From Bacteroidales bacterium (GTDB lineage Bacteria; Bacteroidota; Bacteroidia; Bacteroidales; UBA932): a stretch of 64,000 bases of DNA. Of this stretch, positions 18,274 through 27,348 are shown in pieces. The position numbers and the translations under genes were made by a program. The DNA is taken from the NCBI GenBank assembly GCA_017395045.1, contig JAFPWG010000011.1, positions 1-64,000 of the forward strand. The letters are read 5' to 3'. The first letter of the stretch is position 1; each line of letters opens with the position of its first letter. The notes under the pieces are model-generated. The model was given only the letters and a program-made list of their open reading frames with translations, did not search any database and was not told the origin of the DNA.

Positions 18274-18281
18274 CACATTTT

Positions 18282-18313
18282 ACGGGAGTTCCGGTACGGA
18301 ACCCCCGTTTTTT
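18282..18313. terminator. Hairpin between the epimerase and the starch operon
   Basis: ACGGG(A)GTTCCG and CGGAAC(C)CCCGT pair over 11 bp with one internal mismatch and a 3-nt loop. Six T follow on the plus strand; on the minus strand the hairpin is followed by TAAAAT. It sits 39-65 nt after the epimerase stop (minus strand) and before the starch-operon promoter. The U-tract faces plus, so its efficiency for the minus-strand epimerase is uncertain. Confidence 0.55.
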
Positions 18314-18346
18314 CCGACGAATACCCCGATTTAGGGGGACGGGCCG

Positions 18347-19369
18347 TCAGCGGAGCGAGGCCTTCGCGCCCTCCAGGGCGGCGATGACCCGGTCACACCA
18401 GGCATCGAACGCCGGGTCCGGAACCTGCAGTCCGGGATGGGCCAGGATGCAGGAGACGGTCCGGCGGATGCCCTGCTCGAAGCGGACCGTGGCCTGGAAG
18501 CCGGGTACCGCCTGCTTGAGCTTGCCGTTGTCGAACAGGACCGTATTGGCCTTGTCACCGATGAGTCCGCCGCGGAAGTCGTAGGGGCCGGCCGCATCCA
18601 GGAATTCCGACGAAACATGGTACGCCTTCAGTTCCACCCCAAGGGCGTCGGCGACAGCCTGGTAGATCTGGTTCCAGGTGAGCGTCTCGTCGGAGGTGAT
18701 GTGGAAAGCGTTCCCGAGGGCGTGGGGATTGCCCATCAGGCCGATGAATCCCTTCGCGAAATCCGTATTGTGCGTGAGCGTCCATTGGGACGTTCCGTCG
18801 CCGTGGATGAGCACGGGTTTTCCCTCCAGCATCCGTTTCAGGACCTGCCAGGAGCCTTTGTCGCCATGGACTCCGACGGGGACGCTCCAATCGCCATAGG
18901 TATGCGAAGGGCGGACGATGGTCACCGGAAAACCCTCCGTCCGGTACTTCTCCATCAGGAACTCCTCGCAGGCGATCTTGTTCCGGGAATACTCCCAGTA
19001 CGGGTTCGCGAGCGGGGTACCCTCGGTGATGAACGGACTCACCGGCGGCTTCTGGTAGGCCGATGCGCTGCTGATATACATGTACTGCTGCGTGCAGCCT
19101 TTGAAAAGGCGCCAGTCGCGTTCCACATGGGACGGGACAAAGCCGATGAAATCGCACACGCAGTCCCACCGCCTCCCCGCGAGGAGACGGGCGACGGCCG
19201 CTTCATCGTTGATGTCGGCCTTCAGTACGTGCACGTTGCCGGGGACTTCGTCGTTCCGGTTCCCCCGGTTCAGGAGCGTGAGATCCCACTCCCCTTCCGC
19301 GGCCAGTTGCGCGGTGATGGCGGTACTGATCGTTCCGGTCCCGCCGATGAACAAAGCTTTCCGTTTCAT
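18347..19369 (-). CDS. NAD-dependent epimerase/dehydratase (extended SDR family)
   Basis: 340 aa from the chosen start MKRKALFIGGTGTISTAI, which has the Rossmann glycine motif GGTGTIS at once. An in-frame start 30 codons earlier lies inside the upstream oxidoreductase gene and is rejected. The catalytic elements are SSASAYQKP and YSRNK (the Tyr-x-x-x-Lys pair). The substrate-binding half includes PSHTYGDWSVPVGVHGD. The ATG overlaps the stop of the Gfo/Idh/MocA gene (ATGA), so the two are coupled. The substrate is probably a sugar or sugar nucleotide; which one cannot be read. Confidence 0.85.
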   Translation of the reverse strand: MKRKALFIGGTGTISTAITAQLAAEGEWDLTLLNRGNRNDEVPGNVHVLKADINDEAAVARLLAGRRWDCVCDFIGFVPSHVERDWRLFKGCTQQYMYISSASAYQKPPVSPFITEGTPLANPYWEYSRNKIACEEFLMEKYRTEGFPVTIVRPSHTYGDWSVPVGVHGDKGSWQVLKRMLEGKPVLIHGDGTSQWTLTHNTDFAKGFIGLMGNPHALGNAFHITSDETLTWNQIYQAVADALGVELKAYHVSSEFLDAAGPYDFRGGLIGDKANTVLFDNGKLKQAVPGFQATVRFEQGIRRTVSCILAHPGLQVPDPAFDAWCDRVIAALEGAKASLR

Positions 19370-20364
19370 TTCCAGTCGATTCCGTCCATGGGATAGCGGA
19401 CGCCCCATTGCTTTCTCAGGCCGTCCATCAGTTCCATGATGTACAAGGTTTCCTTCCAAGGCATCTGCGGAGGTTCCAGGAGCCCTGCCGCCATGGCGTC
19501 CCGGCAGGCGACGAACTGGTACTCATAACCCGTAATCTGCTGCGGAACAGCTATTTCCTCCACAAAAACGCGGTCCGGCCCGTTGACCGTGATGCGTTGC
19601 GGATTGTTGACGTTGTCTATAACCAGGTTCCCCTCCGTTCCGGCGATCACGCCGGTGTTGTCGCCCACGCAGGCGGCCGAGGACTGGACGTTGGCAAGGA
19701 TGCCGTCAGCCAGCACGAGGGAGATTGCGTTGGACAGGTCCATCCCCGTATCCGTCTTCACGCACTGCGAGTTCATGGACACGATCGGAGCGTCGCAGAA
19801 CATCCGCACGAAATTGAGGCAGTACACGCCGAGGTCCAGCAGCGAGCCGCCGCACAGGTCCGGCCGCATGATCCTTTCCTTGTTGCCCATGCTGTACCCG
19901 AGGGTGGCCGTGATAAGCCTGGGAGTACCGATGCACCCTTCCCTGATGAGGTCCCTCACTATGGACACGGCAGGCTGGTAGCGGGTCCAGATGGCCTCGG
20001 CCAGGAATACTTTCTTGTGGCGGGCCAGATCGACAATCACCTCAGCCTGTGTCTTGTTGGCCATGAAAGCCTTCTCCACGAGACAGGGTTTTCCCTTCTC
20101 CAGGGCCTCCTTCGTGACATCGAAATGATGCGAATGCGGCGTCGCCACATAGATGAGGTCCACCTCCGGGTCGTCAATCACTTCCGAGTACGACCCGTAG
20201 GCGCGCGCGATGCCCCACTGGGCGGCAAAACCCTGCGCCTTCTCCAGCGACCGGGACCCGATCGCATACGGACGGAACCCGTCGAGCCCGTTGAGCGTGA
20301 TGGCCGCCTTCTCGGCGATCCATCCGGCCCCGACGATTCCGACTTTGAAATCCGGCTTGTCCAT
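19366..20364 (-). CDS. Gfo/Idh/MocA-family NAD(P)-dependent oxidoreductase
   Basis: 332 aa cytoplasmic enzyme. The N-terminal Rossmann fold begins KVGIVGAGWIAEKAAITL. DLIYVATPHSHHFDVTKEALEKGKPCLVEKAF is the family's central block with the EKP/EKA-type lysine. LLDLGVYCLNFVRMF matches the conserved D-x-G-x-Y-x-L region of the C-terminal alpha/beta domain. Members oxidise or reduce sugars, inositols and related compounds. It is translationally coupled to the SDR epimerase (4-nt overlap) and starts 1 nt after a small membrane protein gene. Confidence 0.88.
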   Translation of the reverse strand: MDKPDFKVGIVGAGWIAEKAAITLNGLDGFRPYAIGSRSLEKAQGFAAQWGIARAYGSYSEVIDDPEVDLIYVATPHSHHFDVTKEALEKGKPCLVEKAFMANKTQAEVIVDLARHKKVFLAEAIWTRYQPAVSIVRDLIREGCIGTPRLITATLGYSMGNKERIMRPDLCGGSLLDLGVYCLNFVRMFCDAPIVSMNSQCVKTDTGMDLSNAISLVLADGILANVQSSAACVGDNTGVIAGTEGNLVIDNVNNPQRITVNGPDRVFVEEIAVPQQITGYEYQFVACRDAMAAGLLEPPQMPWKETLYIMELMDGLRKQWGVRYPMDGIDWK

Positions 20365-20365
20365 A

Positions 20366-20548
20366 TTACCGTTTCCTATTCTTTTCCAACCACCGGTTCA
20401 CCAACGTCATCAAGACACCGAACAAGATGCCCGACACCAAGTAATAAATCCAGGTGAAACCGAAATAAAAAATCCAGTTCCCCACCATCTGGAACACCGT
20501 GAACACCACCGCATGCACCAGCGCCGTAATGATAAATTCCTTACTCAT
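20366..20548 (-). CDS. Small two-helix membrane protein, unknown function
   Basis: 60 aa. Two hydrophobic segments (about residues 6-24 and 27-50) are followed by a basic tail NRWLEKNRKR. No family recognised. Support for a real gene is a near-perfect promoter (20580-20611) ending about 31 nt upstream of the ATG and a one-base gap to the following oxidoreductase gene, so it leads that operon. The codons avoid stops and the composition is typical of inner-membrane proteins. Confidence 0.65.
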   Translation of the reverse strand: MSKEFIITALVHAVVFTVFQMVGNWIFYFGFTWIYYLVSGILFGVLMTLVNRWLEKNRKR

Positions 20549-20579
20549 AGCTGTCCTGACCCTTATGGGCCATTCTCTA

Positions 20580-20611
20580 CAAATATAAGAATTTCAATGA
20601 GTTTTGCAAAA
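20580..20611 (-). promoter_or_regulatory. Consensus promoter of the small-protein/oxidoreductase/epimerase operon
   Basis: On the minus strand TTTTG (20607-20611), 19 nt spacer, TATATTTG (20580-20587). Both elements match the Bacteroidota consensus exactly. It reads toward the 60-aa membrane protein at 20548. Confidence 0.85.
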
Positions 20612-20681
20612 TGAAGAGCCCCCCTCTCTCCCCAGCACGGCCGGGAACACGTTTTGCCGCGTCTTTGCTCCCTCTGCCGTG

Positions 20682-22082
20682 CTATCGGGTGCCCATGTGC
20701 CGCTCGAGGAGCCTGCCGTCGCGGAGAAGGTCGAAGCAGTCGGTGCCGTCGGGGAGCGTGACGCGGTGGAAGCGCAGCGAGGGGTCGCGGCGGACGGCCC
20801 GCTTGACGGCGGCGAGAGCCTTTTCGCCGTCGGGGTAGCGGAAAATGAGCGGCCCGGTGTCCGCGGAAGGGGACGGGGCATCCGCAGGGGCTTCGGGCGT
20901 GGATTTCCGCTCGTAGGCGAGGAGACGGGCGTCTTCGGATTGGGCGCGGGCGGCATCGTACTGCCGGTCCCATTCACGATAGTATTCCATTTTCGGGTCT
21001 TCGAAGAGGGACATCTGTTCCACGGTTTCGCGGGTGAGCCGGGAGACGCCGAGGCCCACCTGCCGGAGAGGCGTCACGCCGTCCCAGACCTCGGCGAGCA
21101 TCCGCCGGGCCTCGTTCAGGATGACGGCGGTGATGTCCGTGGGCTGTCCCGTCTGGCACTGTTTCTGGGCGACGGAGAAGTCCTTGTACTTGATGAACAT
21201 GGACACGGTCGAGGCGCGGAATCCGTGACGGCGGATGCGGTGCGCGACGATGCAGGCCACGTTGAAGAGGGCCCGGTCGATGTCCTTCGGATCCGACAGG
21301 TCCTTCGGGAAGGTCCGTTCCGCACTGTAGCTCTTGGCTTCCTGGACCTCCGTCTCCACTGGGGAATCGTCCCGGCCGTTCGCGTTCTCATGCAGTTGCA
21401 TGGCAAACTTCTGCCCGACGATGCGCGTGAGCCGGCCGATGCCGAGGCATGCCAGGTCACCGATCGTATGGATGCCGTAGGCGATGAGCCGCTCTTCGGT
21501 CCTCTTCCCGACCCAGAGGAGGTCCCGTACGCCCAGCGGCCACATCTTTTCGCGGATTTCGCTCTCCCAGAGGGTATGGACCTTGTCCGGTTTCTCGAAA
21601 TCCGAGGCCATTTTCGCGAGGAGCTTGTTCGGACCCACGCCGACATTGACCGTAAACCCCAGGCGGGATTTGATCTCGTCCTTGAGGCGGGTGGCGATCT
21701 CCACCGGATCCCGTTTCCCGCACCGGAGGCTCATGTCGATGAAACATTCGTCGATGGAAAACTGCTGAAGGACCGGGGAATAACTCCGACAGATGGAGAT
21801 GAATGCCTCCGAGCACCGCTTGTACCACTCCCAGTCACCCCGCACGATCACGAGGTCCGGACACGCCCGGAGTGCCATCGACACCGGCGTCGCCACCTTG
21901 ATGCCCCGCTTTTTCGCCGGAATGGACGCCGCCGTGACAATGCTCCGGCGGTCGTTCGGATCCCCCGAGACGACCGCGGGGACCAACCGCAGGTCCTGCT
22001 TCCCTTCCTGCACGAACTTCACCGCCGTCCAGGACAGGAAAGCGGAGTTCACGTCAATGTGGAATATGACCCGGGCAGTCAA
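20682..22082 (-). CDS. dinB: DNA polymerase IV (Y-family)
   Basis: Translesion polymerase, 466 aa from a TTG start at 22082 giving MTARVIFHIDVNSAFLSW. The only longer in-frame start lies inside tRNA-Pro and is rejected. Motifs: the FHIDVNSAFLSW metal site, then RRSIVTAASIPAKKRGIKVATP, QFSIDECFIDMS with the catalytic SIDE-like block (SIDEC), NVGVGPNKLLAKMASDFEKP and LWVGKRTEERL (HhH). A C-terminal extension of about 90 residues beyond the little-finger domain contains a SLRFHRVTLPDGTDCFDL segment. It starts 15 nt after tRNA-Pro, so both are likely one transcript. Confidence 0.93.
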   Translation of the reverse strand: MTARVIFHIDVNSAFLSWTAVKFVQEGKQDLRLVPAVVSGDPNDRRSIVTAASIPAKKRGIKVATPVSMALRACPDLVIVRGDWEWYKRCSEAFISICRSYSPVLQQFSIDECFIDMSLRCGKRDPVEIATRLKDEIKSRLGFTVNVGVGPNKLLAKMASDFEKPDKVHTLWESEIREKMWPLGVRDLLWVGKRTEERLIAYGIHTIGDLACLGIGRLTRIVGQKFAMQLHENANGRDDSPVETEVQEAKSYSAERTFPKDLSDPKDIDRALFNVACIVAHRIRRHGFRASTVSMFIKYKDFSVAQKQCQTGQPTDITAVILNEARRMLAEVWDGVTPLRQVGLGVSRLTRETVEQMSLFEDPKMEYYREWDRQYDAARAQSEDARLLAYERKSTPEAPADAPSPSADTGPLIFRYPDGEKALAAVKRAVRRDPSLRFHRVTLPDGTDCFDLLRDGRLLERHMGTR

Positions 22083-22096
22083 AGCAGCTTCTTCAG

Positions 22097-22170
22097 TCGG
22101 GGTGATGTGACTCGAACACACGACCCTCTGGTCCCAAACCAGATGCGCTAGCCAACTGCGCCACACCCCG
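22097..22170 (-). tRNA. tRNA-Pro (TGG anticodon)
   Basis: Minus-strand cloverleaf of 74 nt. The acceptor stem is CGGGGTG/CACCCCG, the anticodon stem is TCTGG/CCAGA with loop TTTGGGA (anticodon TGG), and the T loop is TTCGAGT. It sits directly upstream of dinB behind a consensus promoter. Confidence 0.95.
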
Positions 22171-22182
22171 AAAGTGCAGTCA

Positions 22183-22215
22183 CAAAGGTACGCGAAAAAT
22201 CGGGAACCGTCAAAA
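22183..22215 (-). promoter_or_regulatory. Promoter of tRNA-Pro and dinB
   Basis: On the minus strand TTTTG (22211-22215), 20 nt spacer, TACCTTTG (22183-22190), about 12 nt before the tRNA 5' end. Confidence 0.8.
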
Positions 22216-22224
22216 ATAAATCAA

Positions 22225-22241
22225 ATTGTATCAAATACAAT
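22225..22241. promoter_or_regulatory. Perfect inverted repeat upstream of the xylose operon
   Basis: ATTGTAT-CAA-ATACAAT, a 7-bp perfect inverted repeat with a 3-bp centre. It lies in the AT-rich region between the tRNA-Pro/dinB and xylose-operon promoters. A second palindrome, AATCAATTGATT, follows at 22247-22258. These are candidate operators for the Nudix-type regulator encoded next door, but their distance from its promoter (about 60 bp) is long for simple repression. Confidence 0.4.
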
Positions 22242-22300
22242 ATATAAATCAATTGATTATCAGCTAATTAAAAATATTGATAATTATTTTTTACGCAGAG

Positions 22301-22334
22301 TTATTGTAAAAAAGAAATGTATTTCATATTTTTG
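22301..22334 (+). promoter_or_regulatory. Xylose-operon promoter with palindrome in the spacer
   Basis: TTATTG (22301-22306), 20 nt spacer, TATTTTTG (22327-22334). The spacer holds the palindrome GAAATGTATTTC (22314-22325), where a bound repressor would block RNA polymerase. The ATG of the regulator follows at 22352, which rules out the in-frame GTG at 22334 inside the -7 box. Confidence 0.65.
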
Positions 22335-22351
22335 TGGAAACGAAACGCACC

Positions 22352-23068
22352 ATGGACAATTCGCTTGCCAAGATTCATCTTTCGGTCGACTGCACCGTCC
22401 TTGGTTTCAACGGAAACCGCCTGGAGGTCCTCCTGATCCGCCGTACCGGCGAAGAAGGTGGAAAAGAGTTCCACGACATGAAGCTGCCCGGCAGCCTGAT
22501 CCTCGACCAGGAGGAACTGGACGATGCCGCGCGACGCGTGCTCACCGAACTGACCGGTTTGAAAAACATCCCCCTGCAACAATTCCGCGCCTTCGGCTCG
22601 ATGAGCCGCACCAAGGACCCGAAGGACGTCCATTGGCTCGAGCGCGCGCAGCAGGCGCACGTCACGCGGATCGTTACGGTCGCATACGTAGCCCTCGTGA
22701 AAATCGGCAGGACCATCACGCGGGACCTGGAAGGCTCCGAGGCCCTTTGGGTGCCCGTGGACGCCCTTCCGCAGCTCGCCTTCGACCATAACGAAATCAT
22801 CGCGGCAGCCCTGGACCATCTCCGGAACGGAGCCGTGACCGACCCCTCCGTCCTGTACGCCCTCCTTCCCCGGAAATTCACCGTCACCCAGCTCCGCACC
22901 CTGTACGAAGTGGTCTTCGGCGTCAAGCTGGACGCCGCCAACTTCTACAAGAAGATGACGCAGATGCCCTATGTCGTGGCCCTGGAAGAGCGTGAAAAGG
23001 GTGTGGCACACCGTGCCGCCCGCTACTTCCGCTTCGACAAGAACGCATATAACAAAACACGCTTATAA
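22352..23068 (+). CDS. Nudix-domain transcriptional regulator of the xylose operon (NrtR/AraR type)
   Basis: 238 aa. An N-terminal Nudix fold (about 8-150) precedes a winged-helix C-terminus (LLPRKFTVTQLRTLYEVVFG ... NFYKKM), the layout of NrtR and of the Nudix-type arabinose regulator AraR in Bacteroides. The Nudix box G-x5-E-x7-R-E-x2-E-E is degenerate: GSLILDQ has Gln for the first Glu, RRV replaces R-E-U, and LTEL keeps only one Glu. The domain is therefore probably a ligand sensor rather than a hydrolase. Its TAA overlaps the xylB ATG by one base (TAATG). Likely ligand: xylose, xylulose or a phosphate ester (inference). Confidence 0.85.
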   Translation: MDNSLAKIHLSVDCTVLGFNGNRLEVLLIRRTGEEGGKEFHDMKLPGSLILDQEELDDAARRVLTELTGLKNIPLQQFRAFGSMSRTKDPKDVHWLERAQQAHVTRIVTVAYVALVKIGRTITRDLEGSEALWVPVDALPQLAFDHNEIIAAALDHLRNGAVTDPSVLYALLPRKFTVTQLRTLYEVVFGVKLDAANFYKKMTQMPYVVALEEREKGVAHRAARYFRFDKNAYNKTRL

Positions 23069-24561
23069 TGTATCTCCTCGGTTACGACGTCGGTAGTTCT
23101 TCCGTCAAGGCCAGCCTCGTGAATGTCGAGACCGGCAAATGCGTCGCAACGGCCTTCTATCCCAAGACCGAAGCGCCCATCATCTCCAAGCAGCCCGGAT
23201 TTGCCGAACAGGACCCCTCCATGTGGTGGGGGAACCTCAAGCTCGCGACCGCCGATATCCTGGAGCAGGTCCGTGGAAAGGCGACCCTCCAGAGCAAGGC
23301 CTTCACTCCCGCCGACATCAAGGCCATCGGCATCTCCTACCAGATGCACGGACTGGTATGCGTGGACAAGGACCATAACTTCCTGCGTCCGTCCATCATC
23401 TGGTGCGACTCCCGGGCCGTTCCCTACGGCAACAAGGCCTTCGAGACCCTGGGCGGAGACTGGTGCCTGGAGCACCTGCTGAACAATCCCGGCAACTTCA
23501 CGGCCGCCAAACTGGCCTGGGTCAAGGAGAATGAACCCGAGCTGTATGAGCGCATCTGGAAGATCATGCTCCCGGGCGACTGGATTGCAATGAAACTCAC
23601 CGGCACCGCCTGCACCACGGTGAGCGGCCTGTCCGAAGGCATCTTCTGGGATTTCCGGGAGAACAAGCCGTCGGACCGCCTGCTCGGTCATTTCGGCTTC
23701 GAGCCGTCCGTGCTGCCGCCGGTGAAACCCACCTTCGGCACGCAGGGCCTGCTCTCCGCCGAAGCGGCCGCCGACCTGGGTCTCGCCCCCGGCACCCCGG
23801 TCACCTACCGCGCCGGCGACCAGCCCAACAACGCCCTGTCCCTCAACGTGTTCAACCCTGGTGAGATCGCCTCCACCGCCGGTACCTCCGGCGTCGTATA
23901 CGGCGTGAACGGCACGGTCAACTACGACCCGCAGAGCCGCGTGAACACCTTCGCCCACGTGAACCACGCGGCGGACCAGACCCGCCTGGGCGTGCTCCTG
24001 TGCATCAACGGCACCGGCATCCTGAATTCCTGGATCCGCCGGAACATCGCCCCGGAAGGCATCTCCTACACCGACATGAACAACCTGGCTTCCAACGTCC
24101 CCATCGGTTCGGACGGCGTGTCCATCCTCCCCTTCGGCAACGGTGCCGAGCGCATGCTGGGCAACAAGGATACCGGCTGCAGCATCCACGGGGTCAATTT
24201 CAACCGCCACGGCAAGGCCCACCTCATGCGCGCGGCGCAGGAAGGCATCGTCTTCTCCTTCCAGTACGGCATCGAAATCATGGAGGAGATGGGTATCCCG
24301 GTGAAGATGATCCACGCCGGCAAGGCCAACATGTTCCTCTCCCCCATCTTCCGGAACACCCTCGCAGGCGTATCCGGGGCCGTCATCGAGCTCTATGACA
24401 CCGACGGTTCCGTGGGAGCCGCCAAGGGCGCGGGCATCGGCGCGGGCATCTACCGCGACAACAACGAGGCCTTCGCCACCCTGGAGAAACTCGCCGTCAT
24501 CACCCCTTCGCACGAAGACGAGTACAAGGAAGCCTACGAAAATTGGAAATCGAATCTATAA
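23068..24561 (+). CDS. xylB: Xylulokinase
   Basis: FGGY-family kinase, 497 aa, converting D-xylulose to D-xylulose 5-phosphate. The N-terminal phosphate-binding motif YLLGYDVGSSSVKASL, the substrate motif GISYQMHGLVCVDKD and PSIIWCDSRA are visible in the first domain. STAGTSGVVYGV and the C-terminal adenosine motif GAAKGAGIGAGIY are in the second. It is coupled to the regulator (1-nt overlap) and lies 21 nt before xylA. Confidence 0.95.
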   Translation: MYLLGYDVGSSSVKASLVNVETGKCVATAFYPKTEAPIISKQPGFAEQDPSMWWGNLKLATADILEQVRGKATLQSKAFTPADIKAIGISYQMHGLVCVDKDHNFLRPSIIWCDSRAVPYGNKAFETLGGDWCLEHLLNNPGNFTAAKLAWVKENEPELYERIWKIMLPGDWIAMKLTGTACTTVSGLSEGIFWDFRENKPSDRLLGHFGFEPSVLPPVKPTFGTQGLLSAEAAADLGLAPGTPVTYRAGDQPNNALSLNVFNPGEIASTAGTSGVVYGVNGTVNYDPQSRVNTFAHVNHAADQTRLGVLLCINGTGILNSWIRRNIAPEGISYTDMNNLASNVPIGSDGVSILPFGNGAERMLGNKDTGCSIHGVNFNRHGKAHLMRAAQEGIVFSFQYGIEIMEEMGIPVKMIHAGKANMFLSPIFRNTLAGVSGAVIELYDTDGSVGAAKGAGIGAGIYRDNNEAFATLEKLAVITPSHEDEYKEAYENWKSNL

Positions 24562-24582
24562 TCATAAAAAACACAAGACAAC

Positions 24583-25899
24583 ATGGCAAAAGAGTATTTC
24601 CCGACAATCGGAAAGATTCCCTTCGAGGGTGCTGAGAGCAAGAATCCCCTTGCCTTCCATTATTATGACGCGGACCGCGTGGTCATGGGCAAGCCCATGA
24701 AGGACTGGTTCAAGTTCGCGATGGCCTGGTGGCACACCCTGGGCCAGGCGTCCGGCGACCCGTTCGGCGGCCAGACCCGCTCCTACGAATGGGACAAGGG
24801 TGAATGCCCCTACTGCCGCGCCAAGGCCAAGGCCGACGCCGGTTTCGAGATCATGCAGAAACTGGGGATCGGATACTACTGCTTCCACGATATCGACCTG
24901 GTGGAGGACACCGAGGACATCGCCGAGTATGAAGCCCGCATGAAGGACATCACGGACTACCTGGTGGAGAAACAGAAAGAGACCGGCATCAAGAACCTGT
25001 GGGGCACGGCCAACGTGTTCGGCAACAAGCGCTACATGAACGGCGCCGCCACCAATCCGCAGTTCGACGTGGTCGCCCGCGCCGCCCTCCAGATCAAGAA
25101 CGCCATCGACGCCACCATCAAGCTGGGCGGCACCGGTTATGTGTTCTGGGGAGGCCGTGAGGGTTACTACACCCTGCTGAACACCCAGATGCAGCGCGAG
25201 AAGGACCACCTCGCCGCGATGCTCAAGGCCGCCCGCGACTATGCCCGCGCCAACGGCTTCAAGGGCACCTTCCTCATCGAGCCGAAGCCGATGGAGCCTA
25301 CCAAGCACCAGTATGACGTGGACACCGAGACCGTGATCGGCTTCCTCCGTGCCAACGGACTGGACAAGGACTTCAAGGTGAACATCGAAGTGAACCACGC
25401 CACCCTCGCCGGCCATACCTTCGAGCACGAGCTCACCGTGGCCGTGGACAACGGCTTCCTGGGATCCATCGACGCCAACCGCGGCGACGCCCAGAACGGC
25501 TGGGACACCGACCAGTTCCCCGTGGATCCGTACGAGCTTACCCAGGCGATGATCCAGATCATCCGCAACGGCGGCTTCAAGGACGGCGGCACCAACTTCG
25601 ACGCCAAGCTCCGCCGCTCCTCCACCGACCCGGAGGACATCTTCATCGCCCACATCAGCGCGATGGACGCCATGGCCCACGCCCTGCTGAACGCCGCCGC
25701 CGTCCTGGAGGAGAGCCCGCTCTGCGAGATGGTCGCCAAGCGTTACGCTTCCTTCGACAGCGGTCTCGGCAAGAAGTTCGAAGAAGGCAAGGCCACCCTC
25801 GAAGAGCTCTACGACTACGCCAAGAAGAACGGCGAACCCGTCGTGGCTTCCGGCAAGCAGGAGCTCTATGAGACCCTCCTGAACCTCTACGCCAAATAA
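24583..25899 (+). CDS. xylA: Xylose isomerase
   Basis: 438 aa, the class II (long) form, interconverting D-xylose and D-xylulose with two divalent metals. Characteristic blocks: [33 protein letters not shown] with the catalytic His and Asp, [33 protein letters not shown] with metal-ligand Glu, [18 protein letters not shown] with the metal-binding Glu/His, and [20 protein letters not shown]. It is followed after 2 nt by xylE. Confidence 0.97.
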   Translation: MAKEYFPTIGKIPFEGAESKNPLAFHYYDADRVVMGKPMKDWFKFAMAWWHTLGQASGDPFGGQTRSYEWDKGECPYCRAKAKADAGFEIMQKLGIGYYCFHDIDLVEDTEDIAEYEARMKDITDYLVEKQKETGIKNLWGTANVFGNKRYMNGAATNPQFDVVARAALQIKNAIDATIKLGGTGYVFWGGREGYYTLLNTQMQREKDHLAAMLKAARDYARANGFKGTFLIEPKPMEPTKHQYDVDTETVIGFLRANGLDKDFKVNIEVNHATLAGHTFEHELTVAVDNGFLGSIDANRGDAQNGWDTDQFPVDPYELTQAMIQIIRNGGFKDGGTNFDAKLRRSSTDPEDIFIAHISAMDAMAHALLNAAAVLEESPLCEMVAKRYASFDSGLGKKFEEGKATLEELYDYAKKNGEPVVASGKQELYETLLNLYAK

Positions 25900-25901
25900 T
25901 C

Positions 25902-27347
25902 ATGGCCAGTTACAGACAAACAGGTAGCTCCGGCTACCTGTTTTCGATTGTCCTCGTAGCTGTCATCGGCGGTCTGCTGTTCGGGTACGACACCGCCGTC
26001 ATTTCCGGTGCGGAGAAGGGTCTGCAGGCGTTCTTCCAGAGCGCCGGCGACTTCACCTACACCGACGGATGGCACGGGTTCACGACCTCCAGCGCCCTCA
26101 TCGGCTGCATCATCGGCGCCTTCCTGTCGGGCTTCCTGGCGTCCCGCCTGGGCCGCAAGAAGTCCCTCTTCTGCGCCGGCATCCTGTTCTTCCTGAGCGC
26201 CCTGGGATCCTATTATCCGGAGTTCGCGTTCTTCCAGAAGGGCGTTGCCACGAAAAGCCTCCTGGTCGCGTTCAACCTGTATCGCGTGCTCGGCGGCATC
26301 GGCGTTGGCCTCGCATCGGCCCTGTGCCCGATGTACATCGCCGAGGTGGCCCCGGCCAACAAGCGCGGGACCCTCGTGTCCTGGAACCAGTTCGCCATCA
26401 TTTTCGGCCAGCTGGTGGTGTATTTCGTAAACTTCCTGATCATCCGCTCGCACGCGAACGATCCGGCGGTGGTGGAATGGACCAATGCCGTGGGCTGGAG
26501 GGTGATGTTCGTATCCGAATGCGTGCCGGCCGGCCTGTTCACCCTGCTGATCCTCCTCGTCCCGGAAACCCCGCGTTTCCTCGCCCTCAACGGCCAGGAC
26601 GACAAGGCCCTCACCGTCCTTTCCAACATCAACGGAGAAGCCAAGGCCCGCGAAATCCTCGCCGAAATCAAGGCCACGGCGGTGGAGAAGACCGAAAAGC
26701 TGTTCGCCTACGGTTTCATGGTCATCTTCATCGGATGCATGCTCAGCGTGTTCCAGCAGGCCATCGGCATCAATGCGGTGCTCTACTTCGCTCCGCGCAT
26801 CTTCGAATCGATGGGGGTGAGCAACAACATGCTGTTCACGGTGATCATGGGCGTGATCAACATCTCGTTCACCCTGGTCGCGGTGTTCACGGTGGAAAAG
26901 CTCGGCCGCAAGCCGCTCCTCATCACCGGTTCCCTGGGCATGGCCGTGGGCGCCCTGGGCGTGGCCCTGTCCAACGTCATGACCCTGCCCGCATGGATCG
27001 CCCCCCTCTCCATCATGATCTACAGCGCCTGCTTCATGTTCAGCTGGGGCCCGATCTGCTGGGTATATATCTCCGAACTCTTCCCGAACACCATCCGCTC
27101 CCAGGCCACGGCCATCGCAGTGGCGTTCCAGTGGATCTTCAACTTCATCGTCTCCTCCACCTTCGTGCCCATGTACAACATGAAGCTGGGAACGATGGGT
27201 GACAGCTTCGGTCATTTCTTCGCCTATGCCCTGTACGGCCTCGTGTGCATCATCGCCGCCCTCTTCGTGTGGCGCCTGGTTCCGGAGACCAAGGGCAAGA
27301 CGCTGGAAGACATGACCACCCTGTGGCGCGAAAGAATGAAAAAATAA
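25902..27347 (+). CDS. xylE: D-xylose:H+ symporter (MFS sugar porter)
   Basis: 481 aa, 12 membrane helices. Sugar-porter signatures: GGLLFGYDTAVISGAEKGL in helix 1, ASRLGRKKSLF in the 2-3 loop, RVLGGIGVGLASALCPMYIA, PETPRFLALNGQDDKAL, FQQAIGINAVLYFAPRIFE and VPETKGKTLEDM. It closely follows xylA (2 nt) and completes uptake-isomerisation-phosphorylation of xylose. The end of the gene contains the -7 box of the next gene. Confidence 0.93.
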   Translation: MASYRQTGSSGYLFSIVLVAVIGGLLFGYDTAVISGAEKGLQAFFQSAGDFTYTDGWHGFTTSSALIGCIIGAFLSGFLASRLGRKKSLFCAGILFFLSALGSYYPEFAFFQKGVATKSLLVAFNLYRVLGGIGVGLASALCPMYIAEVAPANKRGTLVSWNQFAIIFGQLVVYFVNFLIIRSHANDPAVVEWTNAVGWRVMFVSECVPAGLFTLLILLVPETPRFLALNGQDDKALTVLSNINGEAKAREILAEIKATAVEKTEKLFAYGFMVIFIGCMLSVFQQAIGINAVLYFAPRIFESMGVSNNMLFTVIMGVINISFTLVAVFTVEKLGRKPLLITGSLGMAVGALGVALSNVMTLPAWIAPLSIMIYSACFMFSWGPICWVYISELFPNTIRSQATAIAVAFQWIFNFIVSSTFVPMYNMKLGTMGDSFGHFFAYALYGLVCIIAALFVWRLVPETKGKTLEDMTTLWRERMKK

Positions 27348-27348
27348 C

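Noticed and set aside
20634-20683. AGCACGGC/GCCGTGCT inverted repeat after dinB as a terminator
   Set aside because: The loop is about 34 nt and no T tract follows on the minus strand, so it is weak evidence for termination.
22083-22166. Upstream start of dinB at 22166
   Set aside because: That start lies inside tRNA-Pro; the protein family begins at the TTG at 22082.
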